Shown one piece after another: positions 1-5,319 of a stretch of DNA of 5,581 nucleotides. The notes below the pieces were generated by a model. The model was not told where the DNA came from, did no database searches, and was given only the letters and a program-made list of their open reading frames with translations. The DNA comes from Caulobacteraceae bacterium (GTDB taxonomy: Bacteria > Pseudomonadota > Alphaproteobacteria > Caulobacterales > Caulobacteraceae), in assembly GCA_947479185.1 (NCBI GenBank), contig CANJYY010000204.1, positions 1 to 5,581 on the forward strand, given 5' to 3'. Numbering within the stretch: position 1 is the first letter of the stretch; every line of letters begins with the position of its first letter. The translations under genes and the position numbers were made by a program.

Positions 1-2
1 GC

Positions 3-1964
3 GGCGACGGCCTCGATGTGCTTCGCGGCGGTCTCGGCGCGGACACCCTGCGTGGCGGCCTGGCCAACGACAGCCTCGACGGCGGCGAAGGCGACGACCT
101 GCTCGACGGCGGCGACGGCGCCGACACCCTGGTGGGCGGCGACGGGACCGACACTCTGCTCGGCGGTCTGGGCAATGACATCCTCGCCGGCGGCGCGGGT
201 ATCGACAGTCTCGACGGCGGCGACGGGACTGACAGTCTCGATGGTGGCGACGGCGCTGACACGCTCCAGGGCGGCCTCGGCGTCGACACCCTGCTCGGCG
301 GCCTGGGCGACGATTCGCTCGACGGGGGCGCGGACAACGACGTCCTCGACGGTGGCGAAGGCGACGACCAGCTGCTGGGAGGTCTGGGCAACGACTCGCT
401 CACCGGCGGTCTCGGCAACGATACGCTGGACGGCGGCGACGGCGTCGACCGCCTGCTGGGCGGGGCCGGCAACGACACCCTGCGCGGCGGCGCCGGGGCC
501 GATACGCTGGATGGCGGCGACGGCGCCGACACCCTCGATGGCGGCGCGGACAACGATCTCCTCAACGGCGGCGATGGCGTCGACACCCTGACCGGCGGTC
601 TGGGCAGCGACGTCCTAAACGGCGGCGCGGGCGTCGACACCCTCGACGGCGGCGACGGCACCGACACGCTTGATGGTGGAGACGGCAACGACCTGCTGCA
701 GGGCGGTCTGGGCACCGACACCCTGCTCGGCGGTCTTGGCGACGACTCCCTCGACGGCGGCGACGGCGCCGACTCCCTGACCGGCGGCGACGGCGCGGAC
801 AGCCTCATGGGCGGCGCCGGGGCGGATACCCTCAACGGCGGCATCGGCGATGACACGCTCGACGGCGGCGCGGACAACGACACGCTCAACGGCGGCGACG
901 GCTCTGACAACCTCCAGGGCGGGCTCGGCGTCGACAAGCTGTTCGGCAACGCCGGCAATGATAGCCTGGATGGCGGCGACGGGGCTGACACCCTCGACGG
1001 CGGCGAGGGCGACGACAATCTGCGCGGCGGCTTGGCCAACGACACCCTCTACGGCGGCCTCGGTCTGGACACGCTGGATGGCGGCGATGGCAACGACCTG
1101 CTCGACGGCGGCGATGACGCCGACGTCCTGCTCGGCGGGCTGGGGGTCGACACCCTGCGCGGCGGTGCGGGCGCCGACGACCTGTCCGGCGGCGACGGCA
1201 ATGACACCCTCGACGGCGGAACGGGCGACGACACCCTGTCCGGCGGCGCCGGCTCCGACACGCTGAGTGGCGGAACAGGCGCGGACATCATGCTGGGCGG
1301 CCTCAACGAGGACACCTACATCGTCGATGACGCGGGCGACTTCATCATCGAGCGCTTCAACGAAGGTATCGACACGGTGCAGTCCTCGATCGACTACGCC
1401 CTGACGGCCAACGTCGAACGTCTGACCCTGACGGGCTCGGCCAATACCAACGGCACGGGCAACGAGCTGGCCAACATCCTCCCCGGCAACGGCGGCGACA
1501 ACGTCCTGCTCGGCGGCGCGGGGGCGGACCAGCTGGTGGGCGGTCTCGGCAATGACCGGCTCGAAGGCGGGGCTGGTTCCGACCGCCTCACCGGCGGCCT
1601 CGGTGCGGATACGTTCGTGTTCACCGATCTGGACGTCCGTCGCTCGGGTCTCGCCCTGGTCTACGACCGCGACACGATCGTCGATGTCGACTTCGCCCAG
1701 GGCGACCGCATCGACCTGTCGGGCATCGACGCCAACAGCGGTCTTGCCGGCGACCAGGCCTTCACCTTCGTCTCGGCCTTCACCCGAGTCGCGGGCCAGG
1801 CGACGCTGACCTACGCGGCGGCCTCGAACACCTCGACGCTGCAGCTCGACGTCGACGGCGACGGAAAGGCCGACCTGCTGGTGACGATGAACGGCAACCA
1901 CACCACCGCCGACCCGGTCATCACCGGCGGCTCGCTGCCGACGGATGGCGGCTGGCTCCTCTGA
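3..1964 (+). CDS. RTX calcium-binding repeat protein, C-terminal part (5' truncated by window)
   Basis: The frame is open to the left edge, and the first codons already read as an RTX unit (GDGLDV), so the real start lies upstream; the GTG at 18 is internal. Order of parts: 48 nonapeptides L-x-G-G-x-G-x-D-x (21-1316), a spacer starting YIVDDAGD and containing NVERLTLTG and NGTGNELAN (1317-1505), four more nonapeptides (1506-1613), then a domain with [18 protein letters not shown] and [17 protein letters not shown] up to the stop. Known for the family: such repeats form a parallel beta-roll that binds Ca2+ and folds after export, and the serralysin-type C-terminal region carries an uncleaved type I secretion signal. 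Inferred: a secreted or surface-associated protein. It could be a protease, lipase, adhesin or S-layer-like protein; the deciding N-terminus is missing. The extreme C-terminus, GGWLL, is hydrophobic but lacks the acidic residue directly before the hydrophobic end that is typical of serralysins. No ABC transporter, membrane fusion protein or TolC gene lies nearby. Confidence 0.93.
   Translation, partial: GDGLDVLRGGLGADTLRGGLANDSLDGGEGDDLLDGGDGADTLVGGDGTDTLLGGLGNDILAGGAGIDSLDGGDGTDSLDGGDGADTLQGGLGVDTLLGGLGDDSLDGGADNDVLDGGEGDDQLLGGLGNDSLTGGLGNDTLDGGDGVDRLLGGAGNDTLRGGAGADTLDGGDGADTLDGGADNDLLNGGDGVDTLTGGLGSDVLNGGAGVDTLDGGDGTDTLDGGDGNDLLQGGLGTDTLLGGLGDDSLDGGDGADSLTGGDGADSLMGGAGADTLNGGIGDDTLDGGADNDTLNGGDGSDNLQGGLGVDKLFGNAGNDSLDGGDGADTLDGGEGDDNLRGGLANDTLYGGLGLDTLDGGDGNDLLDGGDDADVLLGGLGVDTLRGGAGADDLSGGDGNDTLDGGTGDDTLSGGAGSDTLSGGTGADIMLGGLNEDTYIVDDAGDFIIERFNEGIDTVQSSIDYALTANVERLTLTGSANTNGTGNELANILPGNGGDNVLLGGAGADQLVGGLGNDRLEGGAGSDRLTGGLGADTFVFTDLDVRRSGLALVYDRDTIVDVDFAQGDRIDLSGIDANSGLAGDQAFTFVSAFTRVAGQATLTYAAASNTSTLQLDVDGDGKADLLVTMNGNHTTADPVITGGSLPTDGGWLL
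21..1316 (+). repeat. Main RTX array: 48 tandem 27-bp units
   Basis: Starting at 21, every 27 bases encodes one nonapeptide of the form L-x-G-G-x-G-x-D-x, and 48 units fit exactly (48 x 27 = 1296 bases) with no insertion or deletion. The last unit is MLGGLNEDT. Most units keep both glycine pairs and the aspartate that bind Ca2+ in known beta-rolls. Units departing from the core are 2 and 38 (GGLAND), 12, 20 and 32 (GGADND), 35 (GNAGND), 41 (GGDDAD) and 48 (GGLNED). Codon choice varies between units (for example GGC/GGT/GGG and CTC/CTG), so the copies are not freshly duplicated. Confidence 0.95.
1506..1613 (+). repeat. Second RTX block: four 27-bp units
   Basis: Four in-register nonapeptides ([36 protein letters not shown]) follow the spacer module and lead directly into TFVF, the usual junction between the beta-roll and the C-terminal secretion domain in serralysin-like proteins. 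The GNGGDN residues just before 1506 look like a degenerate preceding unit. This block is the likely folding nucleus next to the secretion signal (inference from the family). Confidence 0.9.
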
Positions 1965-1974
1965 CAAGGCAGGG

Positions 1975-2004
1975 CGCGGGGAATCCCACACGGGATTCCC
2001 CGCG
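1975..2004 (+). terminator. Perfect 13-bp hairpin after the RTX gene
   Basis: CGCGGGGAATCCC, loop ACAC, then GGGATTCCCCGCG gives 13 uninterrupted base pairs beginning 10 bases after the RTX stop codon. No T-run follows (the next bases are TCCCCC), so it is not a textbook intrinsic terminator on either strand. In a GC-rich genome it may still stop transcription or protect the 3' end of the RTX mRNA. Its position between two co-directional genes of unrelated function supports a transcript boundary. Confidence 0.65.
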
Positions 2005-2033
2005 TCCCCCGCCGTGCTATAGGCGGGCCTTTC

Positions 2034-2040
2034 ACGGAGG
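2034..2040 (+). promoter_or_regulatory. Ribosome binding site of the carbinolamine dehydratase gene
   Basis: ACGGAGG lies six bases before the ATG at 2047, a strong Shine-Dalgarno sequence at a normal distance. It fixes the start codon and leaves 42 bases between the upstream hairpin and the ATG. A promoter might lie there (GCTATAGG at 2016-2023 has a -10-like look), but there is no convincing -35 element. Confidence 0.7.
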
Positions 2041-2046
2041 CGACCC

Positions 2047-2334
2047 ATGACCCCGACGAAAATCGGCGCGGCGGCGGCGACAGCCCGGCTCAAGGGCTGG
2101 ACGGCCGCGACCGACGGCCGCGACGCCATCCTCAAGACCTTCACGTTCAAGGACTTCAACGCCGCCTTCGGGTTCATGACCCGGGTGGCCCTGATGGCCG
2201 ACAAGCTCGATCACCATCCCGAGTGGTTCAACGTCTACAACCGGGTCGAGGTGCTGCTGGCGACCCACGACGCCGACGGCGTGACCGAGCTCGACGTCAC
2301 CCTGGCCGGCTTCATGGACGCCATCGCCGGCTGA
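2047..2334 (+). CDS. phhB: Pterin-4a-carbinolamine dehydratase
   Basis: 95 residues, the normal size for this single-domain cytoplasmic enzyme. It dehydrates 4a-hydroxytetrahydrobiopterin to quinonoid dihydropterin, recycling the pterin cofactor after aromatic amino acid hydroxylation. The signature is clear: KLDHHPEW at 53-60 with the catalytic histidine pair H56-H57, then NVYNRVEV (62-69), THD (73-75) with the third conserved histidine H74, and D83. The N-terminal half carries the usual GW, GRDAI and [16 protein letters not shown] segments. The ATG is preceded by a good GGAGG. No phenylalanine hydroxylase gene is adjacent, so its partner may lie elsewhere, or it may serve another pterin, such as molybdopterin-related metabolism (a suggestion made for the family, not shown here). 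It stands 82 bases before a co-directional transporter gene, with no evident link in function. Confidence 0.95.
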   Translation: MTPTKIGAAAATARLKGWTAATDGRDAILKTFTFKDFNAAFGFMTRVALMADKLDHHPEWFNVYNRVEVLLATHDADGVTELDVTLAGFMDAIAG

Positions 2335-2407
2335 TCGTCGCCGCCCGTCCCTTGTGTCCTGCTCACAGGCGTCGGAACATCGCCGCCAATCCCTGAAGGG
2401 AAGGGTC

Positions 2408-2413
2408 GGGAGG
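2408..2413 (+). promoter_or_regulatory. Ribosome binding site that decides the transporter start
   Basis: GGGAGG ends five bases before the GTG at 2419, which favours that GTG as the transporter start. The only nearby ATG (2415) is one base away and in a different frame that stops after four codons (MSDS). A second purine-rich stretch, GAAGGGAAGGG (2395-2405), sits nine bases before that ATG. Confidence 0.6.
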
Positions 2414-2418
2414 CATGA

Positions 2419-3813
2419 GTGACAGTTGACGTGGAGTCCGACGGCGTTTCAGCGACGCCCCAAGGGAAGGCGGGGCGGGCCCCGATGCCCTTGTGGCGCG
2501 TTCTCGCCTTCGCGACTCCGACGATCCCGCTGGCCGCGATGCTGATGCCCGTTACGGCCTACCTGCCCAACTACTACGCCCAGGATCTGAAGGTCGACCT
2601 GGCCGAGCTCGCCTGGGCCTTCATGGCCGTGCGTTTCTTCGACCTGTGGTTCGATCCGGCGCTGGGGCTTTTGATGGACCGGACCCGATCGCGCTGGGGC
2701 CGGTTCCGGCCGTGGTTCGTCGTCGGCGCGCCTATCGCCATGCTGGCGACCTACATGCTGTTCATGGCCGAGGCCGGGATCGGCGGCGGCTACATCCTGC
2801 TCTGGCTGGTCGTCGGTTTCAGCGGACAATCCATGTCCCAGCTGGGCCACATGGCCTGGGCGGCGACCGTCGCGCCCGGATACGACGAGCGGTCGCGGAT
2901 CTATGGCTGGTGGCAGGCCCTGACGGTCGGCGGGATGATCGCCATTCTGCTGATGCCGCCACTGGTGAAGTTCGGGTTCGGCGGTGACTTCGCGACCGGC
3001 ATCAGGGCCATGGGCTGGTTCACCATCATCGCCCTGCCTCTGACCACCCTCCTCGCCCTCTTCGCCACCGGGGAACCGCCGGTGAAGCCGCACCATGAGA
3101 CGCCCCGGCTGGCGCATTTCGTCGCCATGCTGCGGCGGGGATCGGTGCTGCGCGTGCTGGCCGCCGACATCTGCTGGGGCACCGCGCTGTCGGTGTCCGG
3201 CACGCTGCTGTTCTTCTTCTTCGACGCCGTCAGGGGCATCGAGCGAGGCATGGCCGGCCTGATGCTGATCGTGTTCTTCGTCGGCGCCCTGGCCGGCGCG
3301 CCGATCTGGCGGATTGTCGCCCGCCGCCTCGGCAAGCATCGCGCCATGGCCATCGCCGGGGTCTGCTGGGCGATCATGCAGGTGTCGGTGTTCGTCGCGC
3401 CGAATGTGCTCTGGATCGGCTTTCTGACCATGTTCCTGGCGGGCCTGCCGTACGCCTCGGGGCCGATCATGCTCAAGGCGATGATGGCGGACGTGGCGGA
3501 CGAGGAGCGGCTTGAGAGCGGCGCTGATCGCACCGGCCTGCTGTTTTCCCTCCTGACGGGCTCGATCAAGATCGGCTCGATGCTGGCGGTCGGCGGCAGT
3601 CTGTTCCTGCTCAAGGAGGTCGGTTTCGTCGCCGAACTCTCCGGCGCCAACAGTCCGAAAGCCCTGCTGACGCTGCAGCTGATGTTCTGTTTCGGCCCGG
3701 CGGCGCTGGCCCTGGCGGCGGCCTGGCTGATTCATGGCTACCGGCTCGACGCGGCGGCCCACGCCGATATCCGCCGCCAGCTGGACGCGCGGGACGATGC
3801 GGCGACCGGCTGA
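2419..3813 (+). CDS. MFS sugar:cation symporter, GPH (MelB-like) family
   Basis: 464 residues, a usual length for the glycoside-pentoside-hexuronide:cation symporters. About 12 hydrophobic segments are visible (roughly 27-49, 63-83, 99-118, 124-145, 165-183, 197-217, 247-270, 278-298, 308-327, 329-350, 377-400, 417-439), with a polar central loop at about 218-240. Family marks: FDLWFDP at 74-80, where D75 and D79 have the spacing of the two cation-site aspartates of MelB (D55 and D59), followed by LLMDRTRSRWGRFRPW (84-99), the loop 2-3 motif. The second half has MLKAMMADVADEE (351-363) and DRTGLLFS (370-377), also typical. It probably imports a sugar or glycoside into the cytoplasm with H+ or Na+; the substrate cannot be read from sequence, and no sugar-degradation gene is beside it. 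The start is a GTG chosen from the GGGAGG before it; an in-frame ATG at 2485 is the alternative. It converges on the YbjN-domain gene across a hairpin. Confidence 0.9.
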   Translation: MTVDVESDGVSATPQGKAGRAPMPLWRVLAFATPTIPLAAMLMPVTAYLPNYYAQDLKVDLAELAWAFMAVRFFDLWFDPALGLLMDRTRSRWGRFRPWFVVGAPIAMLATYMLFMAEAGIGGGYILLWLVVGFSGQSMSQLGHMAWAATVAPGYDERSRIYGWWQALTVGGMIAILLMPPLVKFGFGGDFATGIRAMGWFTIIALPLTTLLALFATGEPPVKPHHETPRLAHFVAMLRRGSVLRVLAADICWGTALSVSGTLLFFFFDAVRGIERGMAGLMLIVFFVGALAGAPIWRIVARRLGKHRAMAIAGVCWAIMQVSVFVAPNVLWIGFLTMFLAGLPYASGPIMLKAMMADVADEERLESGADRTGLLFSLLTGSIKIGSMLAVGGSLFLLKEVGFVAELSGANSPKALLTLQLMFCFGPAALALAAAWLIHGYRLDAAAHADIRRQLDARDDAATG

Positions 3814-3825
3814 TCACCAAAGACA

Positions 3826-3865
3826 GACGCCCGGACGCGCCGGAGGGGACCGGCGGCCGGGCGTC
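3826..3865. terminator. Hairpin between convergent genes, probable bidirectional terminator
   Basis: GACGCCCGG (3826-3834) pairs perfectly with CCGGGCGTC (3857-3865). Inside it CGCCGG (3838-3843) pairs with CCGGCG (3850-3855) around a six-base loop, AGGGGA. The element lies 12 bases after the transporter stop and about 50 bases after the stop of the opposing YbjN-domain gene. On the - strand it is followed by TGTCTTTGG, a modest T-rich stretch, so it fits the - strand transcript somewhat better. Its place between two convergent genes supports the terminator call. Confidence 0.65.
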
Positions 3866-3917
3866 GCGTCAGTGTCCTGTCAGGCGGCCGTCAACCCGCC
3901 CGACGGGAAGGGCCGGT

Positions 3918-4391
3918 TCAGTAGCCGATGAAGGTCGAGAAGGTCGGCACGACCAGCAGCCAGGTGGCCAGGGCGTAGTCCATCGACTCGGAGGTGTAGC
4001 CCTTGGCCACGTCGATGTCGTAGCGCGCGTAGGGGTCCATCTCGTCGTCGAGGGCGCAGCGGCTGAAGCGCTTGGTGTAGTTCCACTCGTTGCACTTCGA
4101 ATAGGTCATGCCGTTGTCGAGGTCGAAGCCGGCGGAGAACTGGATGCTGGTGCAGCGACCGGCGGTGCAGTCGTAGAAGTAGATGCGCCAGTTCAGGCTG
4201 TCGGACGAGCTCTTGATCATCGGATCACCGGCGTCGTCCTTGGTGATCTCGACGGGCAGCTTGCGGGCGCGCAGGACCGAGGCGACTTCCTGGGCGCTGA
4301 CGCCGGCGGCGGGATAGGTGTAGGCGGCGGCGGGCAGGGCGGTGCAGACGACGGCCGAGACCGCGACAGCGGCGGCGAGGAGCTTCTTCAT
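3918..4391 (-). CDS. Exported YbjN-domain protein
   Basis: 157 residues from the ATG at 4391. The frame stays open further upstream, but MKKLLAAAVAVSAVVCTALPAAA is a clear Sec signal peptide with likely cleavage after A23 (PAAA before YTYP), so this start is preferred. The mature part matches my recollection of small YbjN-domain proteins common in Caulobacterales: VSAQEVASVLRARKLPVEI (31-49), GDPMIKSS (55-62), WRIYFYDC (68-75), CTSIQFSAGFD (80-90), NEWNYTKRFSRCALDDE (101-117) and the FIGY end. Such domains resemble type III secretion chaperone folds, but the molecular role of the exported versions is unknown. Four cysteines (C75, C80, C100, C112) remain after cleavage and could form two disulfides in the periplasm (inference). 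Upstream, GGGGG nine bases before the ATG is a poor ribosome site. The racemase gene ends 110 bases upstream on the same strand, so co-transcription is possible but not obvious. Confidence 0.88.
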   Translation of the reverse strand: MKKLLAAAVAVSAVVCTALPAAAYTYPAAGVSAQEVASVLRARKLPVEITKDDAGDPMIKSSSDSLNWRIYFYDCTAGRCTSIQFSAGFDLDNGMTYSKCNEWNYTKRFSRCALDDEMDPYARYDIDVAKGYTSESMDYALATWLLVVPTFSTFIGY

Positions 4392-4456
4392 GGTGGTATT
4401 CCCCCAAGTGGTGCAGGCAACAGTGGCCATATGAAGCCAATCCACGCCCGCGCCAT

Positions 4457-4482
4457 ACCCCAAATAGGGGGTCGCGCGCGCG
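4457..4482. other. Small inverted repeat plus CG-alternating tract upstream of the YbjN-domain gene
   Basis: CCCC-AAATA-GGGG (4458-4470) is a four-pair palindrome around an AT-rich centre, followed by ten alternating bases, CGCGCGCGCG (4473-4482). It lies in the 110-base gap after the racemase stop and about 65 bases before the YbjN-domain start. It could be a weak terminator for the racemase transcript or an operator for the downstream gene. The stem is too short for confidence, and I found no clear -35/-10 pair around it. Confidence 0.25.
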
Positions 4483-4501
4483 ATTTTGGCCGGGCCGGGC
4501 A

Positions 4502-5176
4502 TTATGCGGGCGGCATCTGCCCCTGGCACACGGCCACGCAGCGGTCGGCCAGGGTCTGGCCGGCGTTGATCAGCGGGACGGTCAGGGCGTCGGCCGCCAG
4601 CGCCAGCGGAACCTCGGTGCAGCCGGCGATCACGGCCTGGGCGCCGGCCAGCGACCGGGCGACGGCGGCCATCCCGTCCCGCACCTCGGCTCCTGCATCG
4701 CCGCCCTTGATCCGGTAGAGCAGGGCCATGAACCGCGCCTGCTCGGCCGGCGACAGGGCGACGGGCGCCAGCCCCATGCCGCTCAGCCGCGCGCTGTAAA
4801 GGTCCACCGCCAGCGGCGTTCCCAGCACCCCGACCCCGGTCGCGCCGGTGTCCCGCGCGGCCTCGCAGGCGACGGCGATCATGTCGATCAGCGGCAGGCC
4901 GGACGCGGCGACGACCTCCTCCGCATAGGCGTGGGCGGTGTTGCAGGCGATGGCCAGCACCTGCGCCCCGCCGTCGCGCAGGCCCCTGGCCATGGCCGCC
5001 AGCACGGGGCCCGGCTCAGCGTCGCCGGTGTTGCGGTCGGGGACCTGGGGATTGATGTCGACCAGCACCCGCAGGTGATCCTGGTCGCGCCCGGCCGGGG
5101 TCGCGGCCTGCAGCCGGGCGAGAAAGTCCAGCGTCGCCGCCGGCCCCATCCCGCCCAGAACGCCGAGGGTTTTCAT
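4502..5176 (-). CDS. Aspartate/glutamate racemase family protein
   Basis: 224 residues, close to the family's usual 230. It opens with MKTLGVLGGMGPAATLDF, the glycine-rich start typical of YgeA/RacX-type racemases. The two catalytic cysteines of the cofactor-independent two-base mechanism are present: C78 in ACNTAH (77-82) and C186 in AGCTEVPL (184-191). Also visible are DINPQVPDR (40-48) and GVGVLGTPLAVDLY (114-127). It should interconvert L- and D-forms of aspartate, glutamate or another amino acid in the cytoplasm; family members differ in substrate, so specificity is open. The frame continues 49 codons upstream, but that stretch translates the palindromic repeats (RHPEERASSERLEGR), a familiar false extension, so the ATG at 5176 is chosen; an ATG at 5191 is also possible. 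The ribosome site is weak (AGGGA). The upstream co-directional gene is a D-cysteine desulfhydrase-like enzyme, which suggests a role in D-amino-acid metabolism. Confidence 0.9.
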   Translation of the reverse strand: MKTLGVLGGMGPAATLDFLARLQAATPAGRDQDHLRVLVDINPQVPDRNTGDAEPGPVLAAMARGLRDGGAQVLAIACNTAHAYAEEVVAASGLPLIDMIAVACEAARDTGATGVGVLGTPLAVDLYSARLSGMGLAPVALSPAEQARFMALLYRIKGGDAGAEVRDGMAAVARSLAGAQAVIAGCTEVPLALAADALTVPLINAGQTLADRCVAVCQGQMPPA

Positions 5177-5201
5177 GGTTGGTCCCTGCATTTCGTCCCT
5201 G

Positions 5202-5246
5202 CGTCCTTCGAGACGCTCGCTTGAGGCTCGCTCCTCAGGATGACGA
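5202..5246 (+). repeat. REP-like palindromic element, copy A
   Basis: The 45-base element contains CCTTCGAGACGC at its left and CTCCTCAGGATGACGA at its right. The arms CCT..GAG and CTCAGG pair with a two-base TC bulge in the left arm, so it folds on itself. From memory, elements with TTCGAGACGC paired with CTCCTCAGGATGA are scattered in many copies through alphaproteobacterial genomes. It is inverted relative to copy B, 22 bases away. Confidence 0.75.
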
Positions 5247-5268
5247 ATTTCGGCGGACTGCAAAATGG

Positions 5269-5315
5269 TCGTCATGGTGAGGAGCGATCCCTCAGGATCG
5301 CGTCTCGAACCACCC
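5269..5315 (-). repeat. REP-like palindromic element, copy B (inverted)
   Basis: Read on the - strand, this copy shares TTCGAGACGC, TGAGG, TCGCTCCTCA and ATGACGA with copy A, needing one single-base gap. The outer stem differs: GG replaces CC before TTCGAG, and CC replaces GG after CTCA, so pairing is kept. It begins five bases upstream of the desulfhydrase stop codon's outer edge and could form the 3' end of that transcript. Confidence 0.75.
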
Positions 5316-5319
5316 ACCC

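Noticed and set aside
16..591. Long open frame on the + strand, shifted relative to the RTX frame (191 codons), and a similar one at 850-1266
   Set aside because: The 27-base RTX unit has no stops in this shifted frame, so tandem repetition keeps it open. The translation is low-complexity Ala/Thr/Ser-rich with no domain and no supporting ribosome site.
21..1316. CRISPR array or DNA satellite
   Set aside because: The 27-base periodicity has no unique spacers and encodes in-frame RTX nonapeptides with varied synonymous codons, so it is a coding repeat.
615..2204. 529-codon open frame on the - strand across the RTX gene and the start of phhB
   Set aside because: It is the antisense shadow of the same GC-rich repeats, it runs through a perfect hairpin and into a clear phhB gene, and it shows no recognisable protein family.
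2335..2418. Promoter for the transporter in the gap after phhB
   Set aside because: TTGTGT at 2353-2358 resembles a -35, but there is no matching -10 at a suitable distance.
2449..3762. 437-codon antisense open frame opposite the transporter (and 2901-3650 in another frame)
   Set aside because: GC-rich codon use leaves antisense frames open. The product is rich in Arg, Gln and His with no domain, while the + strand frame is a clear membrane transporter.
4392..4529. 46-codon N-terminal extension of the YbjN-domain protein
   Set aside because: A clear signal peptide begins at 4391; the extension would bury it and overlap the racemase stop.
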